Origin: Prevotella corporis DSM 18810 = JCM 8529
GTDB lineage: Bacteria > Bacteroidota > Bacteroidia > Bacteroidales > Bacteroidaceae
Reading direction: 5' to 3'
DNA: 64,000 bases
Assembly (NCBI RefSeq): GCF_000430525.1
Contig: NZ_AUME01000002.1
Coordinates: 62,001-126,000 of the forward strand
The notes under the pieces are model-generated. The model was given only the letters and a program-made list of their open reading frames with translations. It made no database searches and had not been told where the DNA came from. Shown here one piece after another: positions 43,917 through 53,655 of the stretch (position 1 is the stretch's first letter; every line of letters begins with the position of its first letter). A program made the translations under genes and the position numbers.

Positions 43917-43954
43917 GCAACCTCGTGGGACTTTTAATTATACCACGAGGTTGC
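43917..43954. repeat. 12-bp perfect inverted repeat just past the C10 protease stop
   Basis: GCAACCTCGTGG (43917-43928) pairs perfectly with CCACGAGGTTGC (43943-43954) around a 14-nt AT-rich loop, beginning 15 bp after the protease stop. On the minus strand it is not followed by a T-tract, so it may stabilise the mRNA 3' end or bind a protein rather than terminate alone. Confidence 0.6.
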
Positions 43955-43968
43955 ATGGTTGAAATGAA

Positions 43969-46900
43969 TTAACGAACCGTTCTTAATACTTTTTTACCAT
44001 TGATAATATAAATACCTTTCGGAAGACGAAGGAAGTCAGCCTTGCCATATCCCATTATCTCTCCATTGATGTTGTAGATGATAGAATTGTCAAATGTGGC
44101 ATCAACCCCAACGTCTGCAATGCCTAAAGTTGGCGTGACGATATCTATTTTCAAAGCATTGGCTATGTCCGCTCCTGGTATAATTCCATCCGCGGTCATG
44201 AAATAAGCGTAGAATGGTGCGCTCTTGCTCGAAGGCTGTACAACGAATTTCGTACCAGTCTCATTCAGTTGATATGCCTTTTCAACAGGCTCTGCAGTGT
44301 AGCTACCAACAAATTTATACTTTGTGCCTGTAACAACGGGAATTACATCTGCCATTACCTCAGCATTCGTACCATGGAACACAACATCCTTTGGAGTCGG
44401 GTCAATAGCAGTTCCCATTAATTTGTTTTCTATCGTAATAATATAAGGATGATTTGCCTTGAAATCTCTTACATAGTCATAGTAAATCGTATTCTTTGCG
44501 TCATCTTCACCGAAAACATTCATCAACCAGACGCTCTTGTCTTTGTCTTTTTCCGACTTGAGCCAGTCATAAGCTATGTTATCAATGGTAATGCTGTTCA
44601 CATCGAATGGTAGCACGATGGTTTGCCAGTTATAGTTTGTACCGTCATAACCTTTTTCAAATTTACGAGTATAGGTAATGTCTTTGGCAGTGAAGTCGTA
44701 AAGAGGTCTGAAGTCCGTATTGGCATCATCTACCAAGGTTATCTTCTCGGCTTCTCCGTTGACAATGACATTCTTTCCTGCAACTGCGGAAGGTACGTTT
44801 GCTTTTTCAGCGAAATAGTAGAGCGCATTCGGGTTCGTACTACCAGTAAGTGCACCCTTGATGGTCGATGAACCGAAATCAATGGCTGTGGCATTGCCTA
44901 AATCTATGTCATTGGTCGGATTGAAAGTCTTGAAAGTCCCGTCCGGATAGAAAGCCGTTACACCAGGCAACACCTTGAATTCAGCTGAATAACCCCTTTC
45001 GTTCCATTCCCCACCATCTTTATGTGTGAACACACTCACAAGATAACTCTGCTCTTCACTCAAACCAACAAATTTAAATGTCTGTGTGAGCGTTCCGTTT
45101 GCCTTTACCGATACTTCTCGGGGAACATCGCCGAGGTTGTACCATTTACTTCCCGAGTGTTGGAACACGGTTACGTATATCTTGTCATTGTATGGTGTAG
45201 AAGCATTGTTTGTCAATGTGAACTTACCCGTGATGCCTTTTCCATAGACAACACCGTCCTTGTTCGCGTCAATGCTTACCTCTGCCTTAAGATTACCTCC
45301 GTTTCCGGCCTCTCGAACGATGAATGTGCCTGATGATCCAGGAATATCCGTATAGGTATCTTCCCATTTCTTTGTGGTCTCGTTATAAGACTCCTCTACG
45401 CTGACCAAACTGTATTTGAACGTTCCGGCAGTTTTTGGGATATAACCGAACGATATCTGTGATTTCTTGCCACGTGCGACGGACAGTGACACCACATTCT
45501 CTTCAACATTATTCTTGTCGATCCTAAGTCCCACGAGCCCGTAATAGTCAGAACCAGTGTTGCTAACGTCAAAATTGAATGTGCAAGGAGTTCCTACCGT
45601 CGGTGTTCCTTCAATTTTCGCAGTTGCGTTGAGGTTGAAGTTCGACCCGTCTTCAGTTTCCAAAACACGATACTGTGTTTCTGTAATTTCCACCATTACA
45701 TAGTTTTTCGTATAACCGTCGCAGAGTTTCCAATCTTCATTTGTCTTTTCTCTATACACTGGGAATACTTTATATTTCCCCAATGGGAGGTTTGCTCCGA
45801 AGTCGTTTAACTCCCATAATTTGATGGTATAATAATAGTTGTAGTCTTTGTATTTACATTCTTCCGATCCATTGCTCAATACTTGAATCAATTGGTTATT
45901 TTCATCGCATAGCCCGATGCTGAGATAACAGTTTCTTGGGCCTTTCTCCATATTCAGCACTTTGAATGTATATGAATATTCATCATCTTTGGAATAGAAA
46001 TCTGCTCCCTTGAAGTTCACGTCTTTTGATGCTCGATTGACAGTTTTCACAGATGGGTATATACCATAACCTACCAGTGTGCAGGCAGCCGGCTGCCCGT
46101 TGTTCGGCTGAATGCCGATGATGGCTTGTTGATCTTGGGAATAACCGCCTTCAAAACCACCTATACCCTGTGCTCCCGGTTCTAAAACCGACAGGCGGTA
46201 ATATCCGTCCTGAAAACCGCTCCAGCCCCAATTAATGTGGAAGAACTCGCCTTCGGCATATCCATCCACTACGAAACAGTGCCCACCGAAAGGCGATGCG
46301 CCACAGAGCACCACTGGACGCTTCGCCTTCAACTCGCCGTAAAGTGCGTCTGCCCATGTATCTGCGGTATAATCGTAGCGTGTTATCAGTTTTGTTGTAG
46401 CCGCGTAATCGAAATAGGTTTTAAGAGCTTTGGGCACGTCGCTGCCAAAAGCCCCAGAACCGCCCTTGGAGGAATAGTAATAATTCATGCGAACGCTGCT
46501 TCCGCAATACTGCATCAGCTTTGCTACGGCATCAGCCTCTGCTTGGGAGTAGTTTCTACTGTAAACGTTTCGCATGTTTCTCCAGTCGAAAGTGGTTACC
46601 GGCAACTCTGAAACATTCAAATTCGCTTGTTTGGAGGTGTATGCCGGAATCGGCATCAATGTTTTCCCCTGTGGCCATTGGTAATATCCCATGACCTGTG
46701 CCATCGCTGTAGCCACGCAGCCCGTTACGAACCGACCGTTATACGTGTCTTTTTTCATACTTTCATCTGTTATTTCCGGACAGAGGTTGTTGTAGGGGAC
46801 TTCCTGATCCCAATGTATTGATACCAGCGGAGATATCGGTTCTTTTGGTCGGACAATCGCTTTTCTACCTGCATGTTTCCCTGGTAGAACGTTTATTTTG

Positions 46901-47262
46901 TCCAACTGTTTGAGTTCTTCAACGTATGCGTCCAAGAACGATTTCATATTTGGGTTTATCTTGCTTGCGTCAAAGGAGCCAGCATCCGTGTAACCCAAAA
47001 TGGCGGCTGTACGGTCGTCACCAGAAACGATGACAAAACCATTGTTCGTGCCCACGTTGAAGATGTAGAAATACGATTGATTGGATGCCGACTTGAGTTT
47101 TGGGACTCTGTATGCCTGGCGCATTTTCATTGAGCGTGGCAAGCTTTTTCTGCTGTTTAGGAAGGCTTGTGCTTCTTGCATTGCCTGATCTTGCGTTATG
47201 GGTGCGGCAAAAAGAGTTACCGAAAGCAAGAATGCGAATAATAAAGTAGTTTTTCTTAACAT
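43969..47262 (-). CDS. C10-family (streptopain/interpain-like) cysteine protease with type IX sorting tail
   Basis: A 1097-residue secreted protease. Signal peptide (LLFAFLLSVTLFAA), a Spi/propeptide-like region (about 22-135, AMQEAQAFLNSRKS), then the C10 catalytic domain with Cys182 in VTGCVATAMAQVMGYY, His328 in FGGHCFVVDGY and the NWGWSGFQDGYY loop (344-355). Several beta-sandwich regions follow (about 410-780). The C-terminal end has IYNINGEIMGYGKADFLRLP and then KGIYIINGKKVL, which matches the type A sorting domain of the type IX secretion system. It resembles interpain of Prevotella intermedia and PrtT-like proteins, so a role in host protein degradation is plausible but not shown. It is monocistronic. 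Confidence 0.92.
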   Translation of the reverse strand: MLRKTTLLFAFLLSVTLFAAPITQDQAMQEAQAFLNSRKSLPRSMKMRQAYRVPKLKSASNQSYFYIFNVGTNNGFVIVSGDDRTAAILGYTDAGSFDASKINPNMKSFLDAYVEELKQLDKINVLPGKHAGRKAIVRPKEPISPLVSIHWDQEVPYNNLCPEITDESMKKDTYNGRFVTGCVATAMAQVMGYYQWPQGKTLMPIPAYTSKQANLNVSELPVTTFDWRNMRNVYSRNYSQAEADAVAKLMQYCGSSVRMNYYYSSKGGSGAFGSDVPKALKTYFDYAATTKLITRYDYTADTWADALYGELKAKRPVVLCGASPFGGHCFVVDGYAEGEFFHINWGWSGFQDGYYRLSVLEPGAQGIGGFEGGYSQDQQAIIGIQPNNGQPAACTLVGYGIYPSVKTVNRASKDVNFKGADFYSKDDEYSYTFKVLNMEKGPRNCYLSIGLCDENNQLIQVLSNGSEECKYKDYNYYYTIKLWELNDFGANLPLGKYKVFPVYREKTNEDWKLCDGYTKNYVMVEITETQYRVLETEDGSNFNLNATAKIEGTPTVGTPCTFNFDVSNTGSDYYGLVGLRIDKNNVEENVVSLSVARGKKSQISFGYIPKTAGTFKYSLVSVEESYNETTKKWEDTYTDIPGSSGTFIVREAGNGGNLKAEVSIDANKDGVVYGKGITGKFTLTNNASTPYNDKIYVTVFQHSGSKWYNLGDVPREVSVKANGTLTQTFKFVGLSEEQSYLVSVFTHKDGGEWNERGYSAEFKVLPGVTAFYPDGTFKTFNPTNDIDLGNATAIDFGSSTIKGALTGSTNPNALYYFAEKANVPSAVAGKNVIVNGEAEKITLVDDANTDFRPLYDFTAKDITYTRKFEKGYDGTNYNWQTIVLPFDVNSITIDNIAYDWLKSEKDKDKSVWLMNVFGEDDAKNTIYYDYVRDFKANHPYIITIENKLMGTAIDPTPKDVVFHGTNAEVMADVIPVVTGTKYKFVGSYTAEPVEKAYQLNETGTKFVVQPSSKSAPFYAYFMTADGIIPGADIANALKIDIVTPTLGIADVGVDATFDNSIIYNINGEIMGYGKADFLRLPKGIYIINGKKVLRTVR

Positions 47263-47334
47263 AAGAATAGATAATTAATTGATAAAACGAAATGTTAAAG
47301 CGATTGTTTGGAAGATGCCTTAAGAAACGCTGAA

Positions 47335-47342
47335 CAAAAATA
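47335..47342 (-). promoter_or_regulatory. -7 box (TATTTTTG) for the C10 protease gene
   Basis: A TAnnTTTG match on the minus strand, predicting a start near 47328 and a leader of about 66 nt. A -33 TTTG is not evident. The upstream region to 47480 is AT-rich. Confidence 0.45.
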
Positions 47343-47639
47343 ATAAAATATAAGTATTCTTGTAAATATTTTTACATATTTTATACCAATATCGTGTTAT
47401 ACGTGAAAGAATATCATAGATTTGCAAATTTCTTGCATTTTTTTCTTTCACTTCTTACATTTGATTTTTTCGTTTGTTGTCTGCCGATATGATTGAAAAA
47501 TTTCTTCAAAATGTTCCCCGATGCGAGTAGCTGCGAAAACAACCTTAAGGGTATTTGAGAGAAGAGATATGGTAAATATGACGTCTTAAAACAAAAGAGA
47601 AATAATAAATGTGGTACACACGGTCAGCAACGAAAAAAC

Positions 47640-47721
47640 GATAGGTGAGCTTTCACCCGACGAAAGGTAAGCTATTGGCCCACAAAAGGTGAGCTTTTGC
47701 AATGCCATAGGTCAGCCATAA
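47640..47721 (+). repeat. 22-bp-period repeat array 6 (four clear units, perhaps five)
   Basis: Units at 47640 (GATAGGTGAGCTTTCA), 47662 (GAAAGGTAAGCTATTG), 47684 (AAAAGGTGAGCTTTTG) and 47706 (CATAGGTCAGCCATAA), exactly 22 bp apart and all direct. A decayed fifth unit may start at 47618 (ACACGGTCAGCAACGA). It lies between the co-directional C10 protease promoter and the stop of the LtaS-like gene. Its right flank (47724-47765, CTACAATACATAAAACATTG and onward) resembles those of arrays 1 and 8. Confidence 0.92.
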
Positions 47722-47900
47722 AACTACAATACATAAAACATTGATTATAAGACGATTACATACAGGTCTCTGAAAGATTCCGAAATTGAGTAAAAAAAAC
47801 ACTTTTTACGCCCTTCAGTTCATCGCCCAAACTGTGCTAAGGTCATTCCACCAAGTTCGCCTTGGGCGACAATCCGACGACAATAGCCGATGTGAGGCGG

Positions 47901-49874
47901 TTAATTTTTCAATCGGTCGTTCACCATCCTGTACATGTATTGATAGATAATGGCCTTCAATTCCTCTTCCATCCGTGCCTGCTCGCTGACGTGTCCTGCT
48001 AAGTTGTGCTGCATCAGCTTATCGGTGAGTTTGTAGAGGCCAGTGGTTTTCGTACCATCGAACTGGAGGGTATAACCGTTGCTGGTATATTGATAGACAC
48101 CGTTGATGTAATTCAGTGCGTAAGTTCTGTCAGCGGGTGTTCTCAGCAAGTCGCAACCAAACGACAGGTAAGGCTTGTCGTAGCCGAGAATGCCAAACAC
48201 GGTCGGCATGATGTCAATCTGCTGTGCGATTCCCCTGCGCATTCCTGGTGTTACGTTGCCCGACGGGTCGTAGATGATAAGTGGCGCCGCAAACTCCCCT
48301 ATGTCAGTCTTGTACTCCTGATGATCACTCTGGTTGGTATGGTCGCTCGTTAATATGAAAATAGTGTTCTTAAACCACGGTTGTTTGCTGGCCGTCGCAA
48401 AGAATTTACCGATGGCCATATCGGTGTATCGGATGCACTTGTGGATGGGGAGTCCATCCTCTTTGAATATATTCTCGTACTTTCGGGGAACCATGTAGGG
48501 ATGGTGGCTCGACACCGTGAAGATAGCAGTCATGAAAGGCTGCCTCATCTCGCCCATCTTCGTACAGAAGTATTGTAGGAAAGGTTCGTCCCAGATGCCC
48601 CAGTTGCCATCGAAGTCGGCGTCGCCTCCGAAGCGCTTGTCGGCACTGTAGTCCTGCCGTCCGTAATAGTTCTGGAAACCAATCTTGTTGGCAAAGGCAA
48701 GGAATCCCATCGAGCCGCGGTTGGCACCATGGAAGAAAGCCGTCTGGTAGCCCCACTTCGACAAGTGTCCGGGGATTCCCGTGTAGGCATTCATCGACGA
48801 AGGAGTCAATACGAACGGCTCTATAAGCATCGGGATACTGGAGAGTACCGACGGCATGCCGTCGATGCTCTTGTGACCGTTGGCATAGGAGTATTCAAAC
48901 ACACAACTCTTGCTGATGAGCCTATCGACGTTGGGTGTGTACCCCTTATAGCTGCCCCCCTCCAGCTGTTTGTTGAACGCTCCGATGTACTCGCGGCCGA
49001 AACTCTCGACAATCAGTATCACCACGTTCTTCTTGTTGTGGGCGGTCGCCACTGGTTTGTGAATCGGATCGAACACCTTTGCCGAGGCTTCAAGGCTCGG
49101 ATAATAAGTAGGTACGCTGAAAACGCTCTTGCCGATAGTGCGCATCAGGGCGAACGGCGTGTTGAGCACCAAGGCACACTCCACCGGACGGTTCACGTAT
49201 TCGTTGGCATTGTTGATGGTTATCGGACGGACGCCGCTCTGCAATCCCCCACGGGCTCCGCTGACGCAAAGCACTGCTGCGACAGCAAGACACAAAAAGT
49301 TGATGCCCGCAAACAACCACCGACTTCTTAGGCTCTGAAAGTCGAAGATGCGACTGCGGGGGATCCGGTAAAGCTTGTACATCAGCCACGTTATAGCCAC
49401 GAAAAGGACAACGAGATACCAATGTCTGACCAACTCCGTAGCGATGATTCCCCATAAATTATTCTCATTTCCGAACTCCCTGAAAACGCTGGTGGTGGTC
49501 CGCCGCAACGTGAACGGAAAATAAACGGCGTCGGCAAGGTTAATGGCCAGACAGATACTGTTGGTGACGACAAAAAGAATACGGCAGAAACGATGGTAGG
49601 CCTCTGTCTCCTTGAACCACAATGGGAAAAGCATCAGCAACACATAAAGGGCATTGCTGTAAACGATAGCCGTGGTATCGAACATCAGACTGCCACGGAA
49701 CATCTCCGCCAGATGACCCGCCGTCAGCCCTTCGCTGAAGAAGCCGAAGTTTTCGAACAGGTAAGCCACACGGGCGATGAAATAAACGACATAAGCCAGT
49801 ATCAGATTGAAAATCAATGCTGCTACTGGCTTCAGTGAAATGCTGAGAATACTATTTCCGTTAGATGGTCTCAT
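47901..49874 (-). CDS. LtaS-like sulfatase-superfamily membrane transferase
   Basis: A 657-residue protein with about five N-terminal membrane helices (within 13-205) and a large extracytoplasmic alkaline-phosphatase-fold domain. The first metal-site Glu is in VVILIVESFGRE (Glu290). The nucleophile position is Ser336 in NGHKSIDGMPSVLSS, where Gram-positive LtaS has Thr. Further ligands are suggested by FTVSSHHPYMVP and LTSDHTNQS. In Gram-negative bacteria such proteins transfer phosphoglycerol or phosphoethanolamine to surface glycans or lipids; the substrate here is unknown. Co-directional with the ABC exporter 46 bp upstream, which suits an envelope-modification unit. Confidence 0.88.
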   Translation of the reverse strand: MRPSNGNSILSISLKPVAALIFNLILAYVVYFIARVAYLFENFGFFSEGLTAGHLAEMFRGSLMFDTTAIVYSNALYVLLMLFPLWFKETEAYHRFCRILFVVTNSICLAINLADAVYFPFTLRRTTTSVFREFGNENNLWGIIATELVRHWYLVVLFVAITWLMYKLYRIPRSRIFDFQSLRSRWLFAGINFLCLAVAAVLCVSGARGGLQSGVRPITINNANEYVNRPVECALVLNTPFALMRTIGKSVFSVPTYYPSLEASAKVFDPIHKPVATAHNKKNVVILIVESFGREYIGAFNKQLEGGSYKGYTPNVDRLISKSCVFEYSYANGHKSIDGMPSVLSSIPMLIEPFVLTPSSMNAYTGIPGHLSKWGYQTAFFHGANRGSMGFLAFANKIGFQNYYGRQDYSADKRFGGDADFDGNWGIWDEPFLQYFCTKMGEMRQPFMTAIFTVSSHHPYMVPRKYENIFKEDGLPIHKCIRYTDMAIGKFFATASKQPWFKNTIFILTSDHTNQSDHQEYKTDIGEFAAPLIIYDPSGNVTPGMRRGIAQQIDIMPTVFGILGYDKPYLSFGCDLLRTPADRTYALNYINGVYQYTSNGYTLQFDGTKTTGLYKLTDKLMQHNLAGHVSEQARMEEELKAIIYQYMYRMVNDRLKN

Positions 49875-49920
49875 CAGTTTAAATAAGTGTTGTTATCATG
49901 AGTCATTACCGATGGAACGA

Positions 49921-51780
49921 CTATATTTCCTGCATGTCGTGCAGCTTCTTGTAGTAGCCGTCAATCCGCATCAGCTCATCGTGCGTGCCACGTTCCACAA
50001 TCCGCCCCTCGTGCATCACACAGATTTCGTCGGAGTTCTTTATGGTTGAGAGACGGTGGGCCACAGCTATCGTGGTGCGGGTCTTCATCAGTTTCATCAA
50101 CGCATCTTGCACCAGGCGCTCGCTCTCTGTGTCAAGGGCCGACGTAGCCTCATCGAGTATCAGTATTGGCGGATTCTTCATAATCGCACGGGCAATGCTC
50201 ACACGCTGACGCTGCCCCCCTGAGAGTCTCCCTCCTCGGTCGCCGATGTTCGTAGCGTAACCTCTCTCGCTCTGCATGATGAAGTCATGGGCATTGGCGA
50301 TGCGCGCTGCCTCCTCGACAGCTCTGTCGTCGGCCGTGACACCAAAGGTAATGTTGTTCTTGAACGTATCGTTGAAGAGAATTGCCTCTTGGTTGACGTT
50401 GCCAATGAGCTGCCGCAAATCGTGCAAACGTAAGTTCTTGATGTTGATTCCGTCAATCAGTATCTCCCCTTCCTGAACATCGTAATAGCGGGGAATCAGG
50501 TCAAGCAAGGTCGATTTTCCACTTCCGCTCTGCCCTACCAAAGCCACGGTCTTGCCTTTCGGAATAACGAGGTTGATATTTCTGAGCACCCAGTGCTTCA
50601 CTGGTTGTCCATTTGCATTCTTTTCATCAGAGTAGGCGAAGCTAACGTTCCTGAATTCGATCTCATGGTCGAACGATTCGATGTGGATAGGATTGTCATT
50701 CTCCTTTATTTCCACCTCAGCCATGAGTATTTTGTCAACTCTTTCCATGGAAGCCATACCCTTCGGGATGTTGTATCCTGCCTTTGAGAACTCCTTTAGC
50801 GGATTGAGGATGCTGTAAAGGATGACTAGATAGTAGATGAATGTTGGTCCGCTGATGACCGGGTATTGCCCCAGGACGAGTGTTCCGCCGAACCACAGCA
50901 CGACGATGATCATCAATGTTCCAAGGAACTCGCTCATAGGGTGAGCCAGTTGCTGGCGTATGTTTACCCGCATGATGGTGTTGCGATATTCGGTGTTGAC
51001 GTTATCGAAGCGGCGGTTCATCTTTCCCTCTGCGCAGAATGCCTTAATAATTCTCAATCCGCCCAGTGTCTCCTCGACTTGGCTCATCGTATCGCTCCAG
51101 AGCCCTTGTGCCTCGATACTGTTCTGCTTCAGTTTGCGCCCTACTTTTCCCATGAACCATCCGAAGAAAGGTACAAAGATGAGGGTGAAAAGTGTCAGCT
51201 GCCACGACACGAGTAATAGTGTTGTGAAATACAATAAGATGAGAATGGGATTCTTGAATAGCATGTCGAGCGACGCCATAATAGAGTTGTCGATTTCCTG
51301 AACGTCACCGCTCATGCGTGCTATGATATCTCCCTTGCGTTCTTCGCTGAAGAAGCCCAGCGAAAGGCTGTTGATTTTCTCATAGAGCTGGTTGCGAATA
51401 TCCCTGACTACTCCGGTTCTGATGGGGATGATTGAGGCGGAGGAGAGAAAATAGGCACCTGTCTTGAGAAGAGTCATGAAAGCCAGTGCGAGCCCGATGA
51501 TGAGTAGCGTGTTGGTGGGTCCCCAACTGGTGATGAATATCTGTGTGTAGTAGTCGGCATTGTTTGACAAAACATCCTTGAACGAACCCTCACTCCATGC
51601 CATTGCGTGTGTGGCGCTGGTTCCCGAATCGACTTTGAAGAGGATTTGGAGCATCGGAATGAGTGTCATAAAAGAGAAAATATTCAGCAGTGCTGACAGA
51701 ATGTTGAAGATAACCGCCATGGCAAGATACTTCTTGTATGGTGGAACAAACCTGCGTAATACGTGTATGAATTCTCTCAT
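49921..51780 (-). CDS. ABC exporter, fused permease-ATPase (MsbA/lipid or peptide exporter type)
   Basis: A 619-residue type IV ABC exporter half-transporter: six membrane helices (about 15-320) then an ATPase domain with Walker A GQSGSGKSTLLDLIP, Q-loop NVNQEAILF, signature LSGGQRQRVSIARA, Walker B ILILDEATSALD and switch His in AVAHRLST. It is of the MsbA-like group by overall pattern, so lipid A core or another lipid is a reasonable but unproven substrate. The frame runs 30 codons upstream, but MREFIHVLRRFVPPYKKYL is the natural start. It lies between miaB and the LtaS-like gene on one strand. Confidence 0.9.
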   Translation of the reverse strand: MREFIHVLRRFVPPYKKYLAMAVIFNILSALLNIFSFMTLIPMLQILFKVDSGTSATHAMAWSEGSFKDVLSNNADYYTQIFITSWGPTNTLLIIGLALAFMTLLKTGAYFLSSASIIPIRTGVVRDIRNQLYEKINSLSLGFFSEERKGDIIARMSGDVQEIDNSIMASLDMLFKNPILILLYFTTLLLVSWQLTLFTLIFVPFFGWFMGKVGRKLKQNSIEAQGLWSDTMSQVEETLGGLRIIKAFCAEGKMNRRFDNVNTEYRNTIMRVNIRQQLAHPMSEFLGTLMIIVVLWFGGTLVLGQYPVISGPTFIYYLVILYSILNPLKEFSKAGYNIPKGMASMERVDKILMAEVEIKENDNPIHIESFDHEIEFRNVSFAYSDEKNANGQPVKHWVLRNINLVIPKGKTVALVGQSGSGKSTLLDLIPRYYDVQEGEILIDGINIKNLRLHDLRQLIGNVNQEAILFNDTFKNNITFGVTADDRAVEEAARIANAHDFIMQSERGYATNIGDRGGRLSGGQRQRVSIARAIMKNPPILILDEATSALDTESERLVQDALMKLMKTRTTIAVAHRLSTIKNSDEICVMHEGRIVERGTHDELMRIDGYYKKLHDMQEI

Positions 51781-51891
51781 GAAATGCAAAGATATGTGTT
51801 TCGACGGAAACTTGCAAATAAAATTCCGAGTTTTCATCGTCGTGCCGCTCTGTCTCCTTGTGTTGGGCAATTAGCTTTGGGACTGAGGGGG

Positions 51892-53226
51892 CTATTGTTC
51901 GACGACCTCTCCGATGAGTGTTGCCGAGCTGGAGCTGATGATTCTCACTTTGACAGTCTCGCCAATATGGTGGTTACCGCGTGGTATGACCACAGCCTTG
52001 TTCTGCTCCGTGCGCCCCATGAGTTGCTCACGGCTACGCTTGCTGAACCGTTCAATGAGTATTTCAAATTCCTTGCCTTCGTCTTTCTTGTTCTGTTGTG
52101 CAGAAATCTCGGTCTGCAGCTTGATGAGCTCGTTCAGACGGCGCACCTTTTCCTCTTCCGTCACGTTGTCTGGGAGATGTTTTGCGGCATAGGTGCCTGG
52201 CCGTTCGGAATACTTGAACATGAAAGCGGAATCGAATTGGCACTCTCTGACCAGTGAGAGGGTGAGCTCCTGATCCTCAAGCGTCTCATCATGGTAGCCT
52301 ACGAATATATCGGTTGTCAGTCCGCAGTTGGGGATTATCCTTCTGATGGCAGCCACTTTCGCCAGATAGTCCTCACGGGTGTATTTGCGGTTCATCATCT
52401 TGAGTACCTTGGAGCTGCCGCTTTGCACGGGGAAGTGGATGTGGTTGCAGATGTTCGGTTCCTCAGCGACAGCATGGAGTATATCTTCCGTCATGTCCTC
52501 AGGGTTCGATGTCGAGAAGCGTACACGCATATCGGGCACGCTCCGTGCCACTTTCCGCAGCAGTTCGGCGAACGATGTGCCTTCCTCCGGTCGCTTTCCG
52601 TTGGGCAACAGTCCGTATGAGTTGACGTTCTGTCCAAGTAGCGTCACCTCTTTGAAACCTCTGTCGTGCAAGTCGCTCACCTCCCGCAAGATACTCTCCA
52701 CGTCGCGCGATCGTTCACGTCCACGTGTGAATGGCACGATGCAGTAGTGACAGAAGTTGTTGCATCCGCGCATGATGCTCACGAAGCCCGACACGCGGTT
52801 GCCTCCGATGCGTTGTGGGACTACGTCGCGATAGGTCTCTGTCGTTGACAGGTCAACATCCATGGCGTTGTGGCCATTCTCGCAACGGGCAATCATCTCC
52901 GGCAGGTTCAGATAGGAGTCTGGTCCGCAGACGAGGTTTGCGTAGTGGTTTTCTATAAGGTCTTTGCGCACGCGCTCTGCCATACATCCGAGTACGCCGA
53001 GAATGAGCTTCCGCCCTTTTTTCTTCTCCGCATAGAGTGTCTCAAGTCTGTTATAAATCTTGTTTTCCGCATTTTCGCGTATTGAACAGGTGTTCAAAAA
53101 GATGGCGTCAGCCTCTCCCTCGTTCTCACAAATGTCGTATCCTGCCATACCCATGACGGAAGCTACCACCTCCGAGTCAGCCACATTCATCTGGCATCCA
53201 TAGGTCTCTATAAAGAGTTTTTTCAT
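51892..53226 (-). CDS. miaB: tRNA-2-methylthio-N6-dimethylallyladenosine synthase
   Basis: A 444-residue radical-SAM methylthiotransferase acting on i6A37 of tRNAs. The N-terminal UPF0004 domain has Cys11 (ETYGCQMN), Cys47 (LNTCSIREN) and Cys81 (VLGCMAER) for the auxiliary cluster. The radical-SAM CxxxCxxC is Cys155, Cys159, Cys162 in RGCNNFCHYC. A C-terminal TRAM domain ends GETVKVRIISSSSATLIGEVV. The start MKKLFIETYGC is clear. It is the first gene of the miaB-ABC-LtaS-like unit with a good promoter 134 bp upstream. Confidence 0.96.
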   Translation of the reverse strand: MKKLFIETYGCQMNVADSEVVASVMGMAGYDICENEGEADAIFLNTCSIRENAENKIYNRLETLYAEKKKGRKLILGVLGCMAERVRKDLIENHYANLVCGPDSYLNLPEMIARCENGHNAMDVDLSTTETYRDVVPQRIGGNRVSGFVSIMRGCNNFCHYCIVPFTRGRERSRDVESILREVSDLHDRGFKEVTLLGQNVNSYGLLPNGKRPEEGTSFAELLRKVARSVPDMRVRFSTSNPEDMTEDILHAVAEEPNICNHIHFPVQSGSSKVLKMMNRKYTREDYLAKVAAIRRIIPNCGLTTDIFVGYHDETLEDQELTLSLVRECQFDSAFMFKYSERPGTYAAKHLPDNVTEEEKVRRLNELIKLQTEISAQQNKKDEGKEFEILIERFSKRSREQLMGRTEQNKAVVIPRGNHHIGETVKVRIISSSSATLIGEVVEQ

Positions 53227-53359
53227 TAATCTATTTTTATTTCAGTTGTTTTAGCCGAAAAGTCCGATGCCGATAAGCTGCCACAAGGACATCCATGCCA
53301 TATCAATGGCCCATGGTTTCGCTTTCGATTTCCTACCGTTTACTTTTCGAGCTGGCGTG

Positions 53360-53391
53360 CAAAGGTAAGAAATTGTCGGCACACTCGCAAA
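53360..53391 (-). promoter_or_regulatory. Bacteroidota promoter for the miaB unit
   Basis: On the minus strand TTTG (53391-53388), a 20-bp spacer, then TACCTTTG (53367-53360). The predicted start is near 53353, giving a leader of about 127 nt. Confidence 0.75.
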
Positions 53392-53519
53392 TGTTTAATT
53401 AAAAAGCACTTACGATTTATCTCAAATCGTTCATTAGCGCCTATATTGATTGAATTGAATTGCCGAGTAGTTTGATTGTCGTTTGATTGAAGAGGTAACG
53501 GGCTACAGCGAGAGAGAAT

Positions 53520-53556
53520 GGCTGGAAAGGGACCGATAAACGAATAAAAGCAGTCA
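53520..53556 (+). repeat. Partial E-type repeat (right end only)
   Basis: GACCGATAAACGAATAAAAGCAG (about 53531-53553) closely resembles the right end of E2 in the korB-upp gap. The rest of the element is not clearly recognisable. Array 7 lies 100 bp further right. Confidence 0.4.
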
Positions 53557-53655
53557 GGATGACATATTGTCATCATCTCATTGTGAGCGTGCGGTCTAAT
53601 GAATAATTTGGGTTGATTGTTTGTCGGATACATCAGACTGTGGGGTTAGATTTCT

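Noticed and set aside
48729..49331. 200-codon plus-strand frame
   Set aside because: Antisense of the LtaS-like gene; long only because of GC-rich codon positions.
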